From assembly GCA_900550205.1 (NCBI GenBank), contig URRJ01000083.1, positions 1-8,338 of the forward strand: a DNA stretch of 8,338 bases, read 5' to 3'. Below are positions 1 through 6,121 of this stretch, one piece after another. This stretch comes from an uncultured Collinsella sp. (GTDB lineage: Bacteria > Actinomycetota > Coriobacteriia > Coriobacteriales > Coriobacteriaceae). A program made the translations under genes and the position numbers. Every line of letters starts with the position of its first letter. The stretch's first letter is position 1. The notes beneath the pieces were generated by a model. It saw nothing but the letters and a program-made list of their open reading frames with translations. It ran no database searches and was not told the DNA's origin.

Positions 1-533
1 CACATGCGCTGCTTGGCGGCTTTGTCAGTGAGCGCCGCCTCAAAACCGTCGAGCGCGAGCACGCGGCGGCCCTGCACATGGGCGACCAGGCCGGGCTTGA
101 GCATGGCGGTGTCGAAGTCATCAATCGCCACGAGCATATCGGCGTAGGTTTCGCGCATGACATCGGCCGCGCTGTTATCGAGCAGCAGCACCGCTTCGGG
201 ATCCAGAGCCTCAAGCGCCTCGCGAAACAGGTCGCACGGTAGGGCGTGGCCCACCGTCACAGCTCCGTCGCCCGCGCCGGCAACACTCGCCAGCACACAA
301 AACTCTTCGGGCGCGTAACCGATTGCCCCGAGCGCCTTGCGCAATGCGGCGCCATCCGCGCCGGCGGCAAGTTCGCCGCCCGAGCGCTCGGCATCATCCA
401 AATCACCTTTGACCAGCACGATCCGCGAGCACGCGTTGCCCGCGATGCGCACGCCACGGCCCACAAGCGATGCGAGCTCCTGCTCGGCGGCCTGAGCGAT
501 AGCTTCTTTTTTCTGGCTTTGTGACGTGGACAT
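1..533 (-). CDS. Unidentified protein, 5' part only (gene leaves window); possible uracil-DNA-glycosylase-like fold
   Basis: Reading the minus strand from an ATG at 533 gives 177 uninterrupted codons to the window edge, so the C-terminus is missing. The start is supported by a GGAG (539-542) five bases upstream and a TATAAT box further upstream. The protein begins MSTSQSQKKEAIAQ, a charged helical stretch, and continues as an Ala/Gly/Asp-rich soluble alpha/beta sequence with no signal peptide or membrane segment. The segments GYAPEEFCVLASV, DPEAVLLLDNSAADVM and GRRVLALDGFEAAL alternate helix and hydrophobic strand. Their order vaguely recalls uracil-DNA glycosylase superfamily proteins, but I see no clear catalytic motif, so that is only a guess. 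It is divergent from trxA. The coding call is firm because start, ribosome site and promoter box agree; the function is not known. Confidence 0.75.
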   Translation of the reverse strand, partial: MSTSQSQKKEAIAQAAEQELASLVGRGVRIAGNACSRIVLVKGDLDDAERSGGELAAGADGAALRKALGAIGYAPEEFCVLASVAGAGDGAVTVGHALPCDLFREALEALDPEAVLLLDNSAADVMRETYADMLVAIDDFDTAMLKPGLVAHVQGRRVLALDGFEAALTDKAAKQRM

Positions 534-561
534 GTGCTCTCCAATCGTTTGCGTGCCCACC

Positions 562-567
562 ATTATA
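562..567 (-). promoter_or_regulatory. Candidate -10 box for the leftward gene
   Basis: Read on the minus strand this is a perfect TATAAT, about 29 bases upstream of the ATG at 533. That would give a leader of roughly 20 nt, enough for the GGAG site. No good TTGACA-like -35 is visible at 16-18 bp spacing (ACCACT lies at 17), so this is a -10-only call. The AT-rich patch 562-572 is the only one in the 534-669 divergent gap. Confidence 0.4.
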
Positions 568-609
568 TAAAAGAGCCGCCCGTGAGTGGTTGCTTTGCGG
601 GCCGTTGGG

Positions 610-615
610 TATAAG
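610..615 (+). promoter_or_regulatory. Weak candidate -10 box for trxA
   Basis: TATAAG lies 54 bases before the trxA ATG and matches TATAAT at five of six positions. No recognisable -35 sits at normal spacing. TATAAA at 566-571 is an alternative that would give a longer leader. This is listed only because trxA follows a divergent gene and so must have a promoter in 534-669. Confidence 0.22.
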
Positions 616-669
616 CACGGTCGTACTGAGTTTTACGCGGCCGAGCCGCGTTGCATTATGGAGGTCACC

Positions 670-990
670 ATGGCTGACATTAAGCAGATTACCCCCGAGA
701 ACTTCGATTCCGTCGTTAGCGACAACCTTCCCGTACTGGTTGATTTTTGGGCGCCCTGGTGCGGGCCCTGCCGATCGCTCTCGCCCATCGTGGACGAGGT
801 AGCCGACGAGCTGGCCGGCAAGCTTGCCGTTGCCAAGTGCAACGTCGATGACAATCAGGACCTGGCCATGAAGTTTGGCGTCATGAGCATCCCCACGCTG
901 ATTGTCTTTAAGAACGGTGAGGAGGTCGACCGCTCGGTCGGCGCGCTGCCCAAGGCAAGGCTGCAGGCGTTGCTGGAGAAGCACCTGTAA
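670..990 (+). CDS. trxA: Thioredoxin
   Basis: A 106-residue cytoplasmic thioredoxin, a disulfide reductase normally recycled by thioredoxin reductase. The redox-active WCGPC is at residues 30-34 (Cys31, Cys34), preceded by the family's VLVDFWAPW strand. The cis-proline loop is SIPT with Pro75, and the C-terminal LIVFKNGEEV strand-turn-strand and final helix are complete. Length is close to E. coli TrxA (about 108 residues). The start at 670 is chosen over the longer reading from 586 because GGAGG at 660-664 sits five bases upstream and the protein then begins at the normal thioredoxin N-terminus. A further cysteine, Cys57, lies outside the active site. It is transcribed alone: divergent from the left gene and followed by a strong terminator. 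Nothing ties it specifically to the hydrogenase maturation genes. Confidence 0.97.
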   Translation: MADIKQITPENFDSVVSDNLPVLVDFWAPWCGPCRSLSPIVDEVADELAGKLAVAKCNVDDNQDLAMKFGVMSIPTLIVFKNGEEVDRSVGALPKARLQALLEKHL

Positions 991-1111
991 TACGCTGGTT
1001 ACATTTTGGCGTCCTGCCGCCGTCCATGAGCGCTTTTGCACCGCTCGCCGGACTTCTGGATGCACCGCGTGCGACCACGGATAGTATGGTAAATACAAAC
1101 AGCCCCCAGTG

Positions 1112-1149
1112 AACGGGTGCGGGTCACACAGACTCGCACCCGTTTTCTT
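1112..1149 (+). terminator. Rho-independent terminator after trxA
   Basis: The arms 1112-1125 and 1131-1144 pair over 14 bp (one G-U) around a five-base ACACA loop and are followed by TTTTCTT. The core AACGGGTGCG pairs exactly with CGCACCCGTT. It lies 121 nt after the trxA stop and ahead of the nickel-regulator pair, so it should separate the two transcripts. No T-run lies on the opposite side, so it looks unidirectional. Confidence 0.88.
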
Positions 1150-1161
1150 ATGCGGTAGCGC

Positions 1162-1182
1162 CCCGCGCGGGCGTAGTAGAAT
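1162..1182 (+). promoter_or_regulatory. Candidate -10 box and adjacent palindrome upstream of the small-protein/nikR pair
   Basis: TAGAAT (1177-1182) matches TATAAT at five of six positions and would start transcription about 33 nt before the ATG at 1222. Five bases upstream is a perfect 10-bp palindrome, CCCGCGCGGG (1162-1171), which would fall between -35 and -10 and could be an operator or just GC-rich chance. No convincing -35 is visible. A promoter is expected here because the trxA terminator ends at 1149. Confidence 0.3.
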
Positions 1183-1221
1183 CTGAACCACTGGATTGCC
1201 CCGAGCATAAGGAGATTTCCC

Positions 1222-1470
1222 ATGCATGACGTCGGAATGAACATGAGCCAGCTTGCCATGAGCGTCAAGCAGGTCGACGACACCATCGAGCTCGCCCACG
1301 AGTGGAGCCATCAGCTGCTGCATGCGACCGAGAATTTTGACATGGAGCGCATTGGCGCCAAGCTCGAAGCTGCCATGGCCGCACTGCACGAGGCGCATGA
1401 CGCGCTCGAGGGCTACGAGGAAGCCATCGAGGCTGACCACAACTCCGTCGGCTCCGTAAAGCTGGTGTAG
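1222..1470 (+). CDS. Small helical His-containing protein coupled to NikR (function unknown)
   Basis: An 82-residue protein I do not recognise. AAGGAG at 1209-1214, seven bases before the ATG, gives a firm start. It is predicted almost wholly helical and soluble, without signal peptide or membrane segment. There are seven histidines (2, 26, 30, 34, 56, 59, 73) and no cysteine. His26, His30 and His34 are spaced i, i+4, i+8, so they would line one face of a helix; His56 and His59 are close enough to sit together on a second. It begins MHD, resembling the MHE of HypA, where His2 binds nickel, but HypA's zinc-binding cysteines are absent and the rest does not match. Its stop is separated by one base from the nikR GTG, so the two are surely co-transcribed and probably translationally coupled. 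A role in nickel handling is inference from context and histidines only. Confidence 0.85.
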   Translation: MHDVGMNMSQLAMSVKQVDDTIELAHEWSHQLLHATENFDMERIGAKLEAAMAALHEAHDALEGYEEAIEADHNSVGSVKLV

Positions 1471-1471
1471 G

Positions 1472-1981
1472 GTGTCCGAACACGAACACGAGCACGGCTG
1501 CGGGCACGACCACCGCAACGACACGGGCGACGAGGCGAGCTGCCGTTGCGGCGGCGGCTCCGAGCTGGTCCGTTTTTCGGTCACCGCGCCCGATGACCTA
1601 CTGCGCCGCTTTGACGAGCAGATCGCACGCCGCGGCGACGTGGCCAACCGCTCCGAGGCAGTGCGCGATTTGATTCGCGCCTCGATCGCCAAAGAGCAGA
1701 TGCGCACGCCCGATGAGCACGTTATCGGGTCGCTCACCATGATCTACGACCATCACACCGGCGATCTGACGCGTCGCCTGGACGAGGTGCAGCACGACTA
1801 CACCGACGAGATCGTATCGACCATGCACGTGCATCTTGATCACCACAACTGTCTGGAGATCTTGGCGCTCAAGGGTCGCGGCGAGCGCGTCTACGAACTA
1901 GCCGACCGCCTGCTGGGCCTGCGCGGCGTTAAGCACGGCGAGCTCACCTGCGCCGCCACCAGGCAAAGTCTGGGGCTATAG
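1472..1981 (+). CDS. nikR: NikR-type nickel-responsive regulator with His/Cys-rich N-terminal extension
   Basis: A 169-residue ribbon-helix-helix regulator. Residues 31-72 are the DNA-binding domain (ELVRFSVTAPDDLLRRFDEQ, then NRSEAVRDLIR). Residues about 83-163 are the NikR-type ACT-like metal domain. Aligned by eye to E. coli NikR (His76, His87, His89, Cys95), all four nickel ligands are kept as His108, His119, His121 and Cys127 in the stretch HVHLDHHNCLEI, so a working high-affinity nickel site is expected. Unusually, residues 1-30 form an extension rich in His and Cys (His4, 6, 8, 12, 14; Cys10, 24, 26), absent from the roughly 133-residue E. coli protein. The GTG start at 1472 is the only in-frame choice before Met77 and lies one base after the preceding stop; no strong ribosome site is seen, consistent with coupling. 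NikR normally represses nickel uptake genes when nickel is plentiful; its targets here are unknown. Confidence 0.93.
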   Translation: MSEHEHEHGCGHDHRNDTGDEASCRCGGGSELVRFSVTAPDDLLRRFDEQIARRGDVANRSEAVRDLIRASIAKEQMRTPDEHVIGSLTMIYDHHTGDLTRRLDEVQHDYTDEIVSTMHVHLDHHNCLEILALKGRGERVYELADRLLGLRGVKHGELTCAATRQSLGL

Positions 1982-2004
1982 CGGGATTTCCCGCAGCGCA
2001 CCTG

Positions 2005-2075
2005 CCAAAAAGGGACAGGTTTGTTTTGGCAGGTTTAGAAGTTTTACCTACCAAAATAAACCTGTCCCTTTTTGG
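2005..2075. repeat. 71-bp inverted repeat (30-bp arms) between nikR and hypF
   Basis: Arms 2005-2034 and 2046-2075 are complementary over 30 bp with one mismatch (C2030/A2050) and one G-U (2023/2057), around an 11-nt loop. The outer core CCAAAAAGGGACAGGTTT is repeated exactly in reverse complement. It lies 23 nt after the nikR stop and 23 nt before the hypF start, filling most of that gap. Such AAAAAGGGACAGGTTT-type palindromes look like dispersed repetitive intergenic elements of the REP or miniature-element kind. As RNA it could form a long hairpin that ends or attenuates transcription, although no U-run follows the right arm. Confidence 0.93.
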
Positions 2076-2098
2076 TCGGTTTTGATGAGGGGTGTCGC

Positions 2099-4567
2099 AT
2101 GCGGCATGTGCATATTCATGTGACGGGCATTGTGCAGGGCGTTGGCATGCGACCGTTTGTGTATCGCGAGGCCATGGCGCATGGCATTTGCGGCTGGGTG
2201 CTCAATGCGGGCGACGGCGTGCACATCGAGGCGCATGCCCCGGCCGATGCGCTCGATGCTTTTGTTGCCGCGCTTTCCGAGCATGCGCCTGCGGCAGCCC
2301 GCGTAGAGCATGTCGAGACTATGGACCTGGCAGCCAACGGTTGGGATGCCGCCAGTGAACAGGGTTTTCGCATCGTAGCATCGCAGGACCAGACCGCGCA
2401 CACGACGCTCGTCTCGCCCGATATCGCCACCTGCGACGATTGCCTGCGCGAGTTGTTCGATCCCGCCGACCGACGCTATCACTACCCCTTTATCAACTGC
2501 ACCAACTGCGGCCCGCGCTTTACCATCATCCGATCGCTGCCTTATGACCGAGCGGCCACGTCGATGGATTGTTTTCCCATGTGTCCCGAGTGCGCCGCGG
2601 AGTATGCCGACCCACTCGACCGGCGTTTTCACGCGCAGCCCGATGCCTGCTTTGATTGCGGGCCGCATATTACATGGCACGAGGCGGGCGTGGGCAATGA
2701 GCCGGGCGAAGCCGCCGCGTCGCCGGTCGTCGGCACCACGCGCGAGAACAGCGACGCCATTATCGACCGCTGTGTTGAGCTGCTGGCCAACGGCGGTATC
2801 GTCGCTATCAAGGGTCTGGGCGGATTTCACTTGGCATGCGACGCCTCCAACGAGCAGGCGGTAGCCGAGCTTCGCCGCCGCAAACGCCGCAGCAACAAAC
2901 CGCTTGCCGTTATGGTACGCGACCTTGCCGACGCTGAACGCCTGTGCCATGTCAACGACGTTGAGCGCGGCTTGCTGGCCGGCAGTATTCGTCCCATTGT
3001 GCTGCTGCGCCGACGTGCTGTTTGCGAGAGCGGCGGTTCCCCCAACGCCCTCGCGCTCGCGCTGTCCGTCGCACACGACCTTCCCGAACTCGGTGTTATG
3101 CTTCCCTACACCCCGCTTCAGCATCTGTTGCTTGCCGCGGCAGAAACCCGCGGCATGCACGCGCTCGTCATGACCAGCGGAAACCTGAGCGAGGAACCCA
3201 TCGAGACAGACGACGACCTTGCCTGGGAACACCTCGTTGCCGCCGGCATCGCCGACGCGTTGCTCGGTAACGACCGCGCGATCCTCTCGCGCTACGACGA
3301 CTCTGTAGTGCGAGAGGCGAACGGCGCCGTTATGCCCGTTCGCCGCGCTCGCGGATATGCACCCCAGCCGCTGCCGTTGCCGGCGCTCGACGGCGCTCCG
3401 TCCTGCATGCTCGCCTGCGGGCCACAACAAAAGGCCACGATTGCGCTCACGCGTGAAGGGATGAACGGCGAGGCGACCTGTTTTGTGTCGCAGCATATCG
3501 GCGATGTTGAAAACGGCGGGACCTTCGATGCCTGGAACGCCGCACGCACTCGCTTGGAAGATCTCTTTGACTTGGCGCCTGCCGCCTTAGCCTGCGATGT
3601 ACATCCCAGCTATCTATCGAGCCAGTGGGCGCGCGAGCAGGCACGAAAATGCAATCTGCCGCTCGTCGAGGTGCAGCCCCATCATGCGCATATCGCGAGC
3701 GTAATGGCCGAGGCCATCGCCGCGGGCCAGCTTACAACCGACGCGCGCGTCCTTGGCATCGCCTTTGACGGCACCGGCGCCGGTACCGATGGGACCATTT
3801 GGGGCGGCGAGTTTCTTGTCGCCAGCCTTGGCGGCTTTGAGCGCGCCGCGCATTTGCGCACCTGGGCGCTCCCCGGCGGGGCGGCCTCCGTGCGTGACGC
3901 CCGCCGCAACGCCTTCGCCTTGCTCAGTGAGCTCGGCCTGCTTGAACACCCGGGGGCCGTGGGGCTTTTGGACAGCCTTGACGAACAGACGCGCAGCATA
4001 ACGGCAACGATGATCGAGCGCGGCATCAACAGCCCGCGCACCAGCAGCATGGGTCGCTTGTTTGATGCCGCAGCCGCGATTCTGGGCATTTGCGGCCAGG
4101 CGACCTACGAGGGTGAACCCGCCATCGAGCTTGAGGGCGCCGCCTGGCGCGCGCTCGGCAGCGAAAGTATCTGCCCCACCGGCAATATGACCAGCTTTTC
4201 CGTAACCGAATCATCCCGTCCGGACGACTGCCATGTTCTGAACTCCAGACCGCTTATTGAGGCGCTTTTGGAGGGAATCGGGGCCGGCGTGCCCGCCGGC
4301 CAGCTCGCGCTCGACTTCCACGTCACCATCGCACGCGCGTCAGCCCGCATCGCAAACGAGATCTGCGCCCGTGAAGGCCTCGACAGCGTCGCGCTCTCGG
4401 GCGGTGTGTTCATGAACCGACTTTTGCTCCAGTTCCTCACCCGCGAGCTCAAAAGCATGGGTCTTACCGTCTTGGTTCCCCACTCCGTGCCCGTCAACGA
4501 CGGCTGCATCGCCTACGGTCAGGCGGCGATCGCGCGCGCCCACCTCGCGCAGATCGCATCGCAGTAG
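2099..4567 (+). CDS. hypF: Carbamoyltransferase HypF
   Basis: An 822-residue cytoplasmic HypF. It uses carbamoyl phosphate and ATP to carbamoylate the C-terminal cysteine of HypE, the first step toward the CN ligands of [NiFe]-hydrogenase. Domains in order: an acylphosphatase domain (about 1-90) with VQGVGMRPF, catalytic Arg18 and Asn36; two zinc modules, Cys112/115/134/137 and Cys162/165/184/187, each CX2C-X18-CX2C; a YrdC-like domain with GGIVAIKGLGGFHLACDA (from 232) and MTSGNLSEEPI (from 358); and a Kae1-like domain with HPSY (502), the metal-binding HHAH (528-531), SGGVFMNR (from 767) and NDG (800-802). It is complete and somewhat longer than E. coli HypF (about 750). The ATG at 2099 has AGGGG six bases upstream and gives the standard N-terminus; the in-frame TTG at 2072 lies inside the inverted repeat. 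Met17 replaces the usual phenylalanine in the acylphosphatase loop. Confidence 0.97.
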   Translation: MRHVHIHVTGIVQGVGMRPFVYREAMAHGICGWVLNAGDGVHIEAHAPADALDAFVAALSEHAPAAARVEHVETMDLAANGWDAASEQGFRIVASQDQTAHTTLVSPDIATCDDCLRELFDPADRRYHYPFINCTNCGPRFTIIRSLPYDRAATSMDCFPMCPECAAEYADPLDRRFHAQPDACFDCGPHITWHEAGVGNEPGEAAASPVVGTTRENSDAIIDRCVELLANGGIVAIKGLGGFHLACDASNEQAVAELRRRKRRSNKPLAVMVRDLADAERLCHVNDVERGLLAGSIRPIVLLRRRAVCESGGSPNALALALSVAHDLPELGVMLPYTPLQHLLLAAAETRGMHALVMTSGNLSEEPIETDDDLAWEHLVAAGIADALLGNDRAILSRYDDSVVREANGAVMPVRRARGYAPQPLPLPALDGAPSCMLACGPQQKATIALTREGMNGEATCFVSQHIGDVENGGTFDAWNAARTRLEDLFDLAPAALACDVHPSYLSSQWAREQARKCNLPLVEVQPHHAHIASVMAEAIAAGQLTTDARVLGIAFDGTGAGTDGTIWGGEFLVASLGGFERAAHLRTWALPGGAASVRDARRNAFALLSELGLLEHPGAVGLLDSLDEQTRSITATMIERGINSPRTSSMGRLFDAAAAILGICGQATYEGEPAIELEGAAWRALGSESICPTGNMTSFSVTESSRPDDCHVLNSRPLIEALLEGIGAGVPAGQLALDFHVTIARASARIANEICAREGLDSVALSGGVFMNRLLLQFLTRELKSMGLTVLVPHSVPVNDGCIAYGQAAIARAHLAQIASQ

Positions 4568-4615
4568 CCCGAGCTCGCTCGTCGCCGCGCCAACTGTCTC
4601 ACGGGCGTAACGCGT

Positions 4616-4644
4616 TTGCCCGCGAACCCCGCGAGCGCTACCAT
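4616..4644 (+). promoter_or_regulatory. Candidate promoter for hypCDE
   Basis: TTGCCC (4616-4621) and TACCAT (4639-4644) are separated by 17 bp; each matches the sigma-70 type consensus at four of six positions. The start would fall near 4651, about 50 nt before hypC. The -35 overlaps an imperfect palindrome, CGGGC(N11)GCCCG at 4602-4622 with AACGCGTT inside it, which could be an operator. The 133-nt hypF-hypC gap otherwise shows no terminator, so read-through from hypF is also possible. Confidence 0.35.
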
Positions 4645-4700
4645 CAAGCAATGGATTATCAAGCGCCTATCCAGCGCAAAGCGTATAAAAGGGGAACAAT

Positions 4701-4961
4701 ATGTGCCTTGCCGTTCCCGGTAAAGTAGTCAAACGCGACGACGACCTCAAGGCCACCGTCGACATGATGGGCATCGAGCGTCCGGTGTCGCTGCGACTCG
4801 TGCCGACGGCACAAGTAGGCGACTATATTCTGGTGCACGCTGGATTTGGCATCCAGATCGTCGACGAGCAGGAGGCGCAGGATACGCTCGACCTGGTCAA
4901 CACCATGACCGAACTGGTCGAAGAAGACCAACTGGCCAGCAACCCGGCCGAGGCGTACTAG
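4701..4961 (+). CDS. hypC: Hydrogenase maturation chaperone HypC
   Basis: An 86-residue HypC/HybG-family protein. With HypD it carries the iron centre during Fe(CN)2CO assembly and then binds the hydrogenase large-subunit precursor. The N-terminus is MCLAVPGKVV, with the essential Cys2 that follows the removed start methionine. The small beta-barrel (OB-like) body includes GDYILVHAGFGI with the conserved His46. The C-terminal helix is acidic (VNTMTELVEEDQL). Length matches the family (about 75-95). GGGG at 4691-4694, six bases before the ATG, fixes the start. Its TAG stop overlaps the GTG of hypD by one base, so the two partner proteins are translationally coupled. Confidence 0.97.
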   Translation: MCLAVPGKVVKRDDDLKATVDMMGIERPVSLRLVPTAQVGDYILVHAGFGIQIVDEQEAQDTLDLVNTMTELVEEDQLASNPAEAY

Positions 4962-6073
4962 TGGTGGCCGGACAGCCGGCTCGCTCCGGTATCGACTTTT
5001 CGGCATTTCGCGATTCCAAGCTGGCCCGCGAGCTCATCGAACGCATCCGTGAACTCGTCGGCGACCGCACCATCAACCTTATGGAAGTCTGCGGCACGCA
5101 CACCGTGAGCATCGGTCGCTATGGCTTTCGCTCCATTATGCCGGCGGGACTCAAGCTGCTGAGCGGCCCAGGTTGCCCCGTCTGCGTTACCGCCAACCGC
5201 GATATCGACCATGCAATCGCGCTCGCCAACATAGACGGCGCCATCATCACCACCTTTGGCGACATGATGCGCGTGCCCGGATCGTCCACCTCACTCGCCG
5301 CGCAAAAGGCAGCAGGGTGCGACATTCGCATCGTCTACTCCCCGCTCGACGCGCTCGATATCGCCGAGCAAAACCCCAATCGTCCGGTCATCTTTATGGG
5401 TGTGGGCTTTGAGACCACAACGCCCACCATCGCCGCCGCCATCCTGGAGGCAGACGCGCGCGGGCTGCAGAACTTCTCGGTCTACTGCGCCCATAAGACC
5501 ACGCCGCCGGCGCTGCGCGCCATCGCCAACGATCCCGAGACCACTATCGACGGCTTTATCCTTCCGGGGCACGTCGCCACCATCACAGGCCTGGCACCCT
5601 TTGGGTTTTTAGTCGACGAGTTCGAGACCCCCGGCGTGGTCACGGGATTTGAGCCGGTCGATATTCTGCAGGGCATCTGCATGCTGGTCCAGATGGTTGT
5701 CGAGAACAAGCCGGCGATCGACAACGCCTACCGCCGTGGCGTCAACGCAGACGGTAACCCCGTGGCGCGCCAGCTGGTCGAGCAGGTATTTGAGCCGTGC
5801 GATACCACATGGCGCGGGCTGGGGCCGATTGCGGCCTCGGGACTCGCCATTCGTCCCGAATTCTCGCGCTTTGATGCCCGCACCCGCTTTGACGTGCCCA
5901 TCGAGCCGACGGTCGAGCCACGCGGATGCCGCTGCGGCGACGTGTTGCGCGGAGCCATTACGCCGAGCGACTGCCCTCTGTTCGGCCACGCTTGTACACC
6001 CGAGCATCCCGTCGGCCCCTGCATGGTGAGCTCGGAGGGCAGCTGTGCGGCGTACTTTAGATACCGTAACTAG
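4961..6073 (+). CDS. hypD: Hydrogenase maturation protein HypD
   Basis: A 370-residue HypD, the [4Fe-4S] scaffold that with HypC builds the Fe(CN)2CO moiety. Conserved motifs: MEVCGTH with Cys44, SGPGCPVCVT with Cys72 and Cys75, FGDMMRVPGS, GVGFETTTP, and PGHVATITG. The C-terminal cysteine-rich segment has Cys323, 325, 338, 345, 354 and 362 in the family pattern, which includes the iron-sulfur ligands. Length is nearly that of E. coli HypD (373), so it is full length. The GTG at 4961 overlaps the hypC stop; GAGG at 4950-4953, inside hypC, is seven bases upstream. The next codon (4964) is also GTG, so the exact start is uncertain by one residue. Confidence 0.97.
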   Translation: MVAGQPARSGIDFSAFRDSKLARELIERIRELVGDRTINLMEVCGTHTVSIGRYGFRSIMPAGLKLLSGPGCPVCVTANRDIDHAIALANIDGAIITTFGDMMRVPGSSTSLAAQKAAGCDIRIVYSPLDALDIAEQNPNRPVIFMGVGFETTTPTIAAAILEADARGLQNFSVYCAHKTTPPALRAIANDPETTIDGFILPGHVATITGLAPFGFLVDEFETPGVVTGFEPVDILQGICMLVQMVVENKPAIDNAYRRGVNADGNPVARQLVEQVFEPCDTTWRGLGPIAASGLAIRPEFSRFDARTRFDVPIEPTVEPRGCRCGDVLRGAITPSDCPLFGHACTPEHPVGPCMVSSEGSCAAYFRYRN

Positions 6074-6121
6074 CCCGGACGCACCCGCACACTGGCACCA
6101 CCCACGATTGGAGTTTTCGAT

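Noticed and set aside
586..669. N-terminal extension of thioredoxin from 586
   Set aside because: The extra residues are not thioredoxin-like and the GGAGG ribosome site at 660-664 points to ATG 670.
1084..1096. GTAT-N5-ATAC inverted repeat as a NikR operator
   Set aside because: The E. coli-type operator is GTATGA-N16-TCATAC; the half-sites and spacing differ, and it lies upstream of the trxA terminator. I found no GTATGA/TCATAC pair in the intergenic regions I read.
1026..1112. 28-codon open frame ending at the trxA terminator
   Set aside because: No ribosome site precedes the ATG and the peptide has no recognisable feature; likely chance in the trxA 3' region.
403..1740. Minus-strand open frame of about 445 codons across trxA and nikR
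   Set aside because: It runs antisense through two clear genes and a terminator, has no ribosome site, and its translation shows no family motif. Long antisense frames are common in GC-rich genes.
2072..2098. Upstream TTG start for hypF
   Set aside because: It lies inside the inverted-repeat arm and lacks a ribosome site, while ATG 2099 has AGGGG at the right distance and gives the standard acylphosphatase N-terminus.
2048..3496. Minus-strand open frame of about 482 codons within hypF
   Set aside because: Antisense shadow of hypF; the opposite frame encodes every HypF motif.
4684..4689. TATAAA as a promoter -10 for hypC
   Set aside because: It would start transcription within or after the hypC ribosome site, leaving no usable leader.
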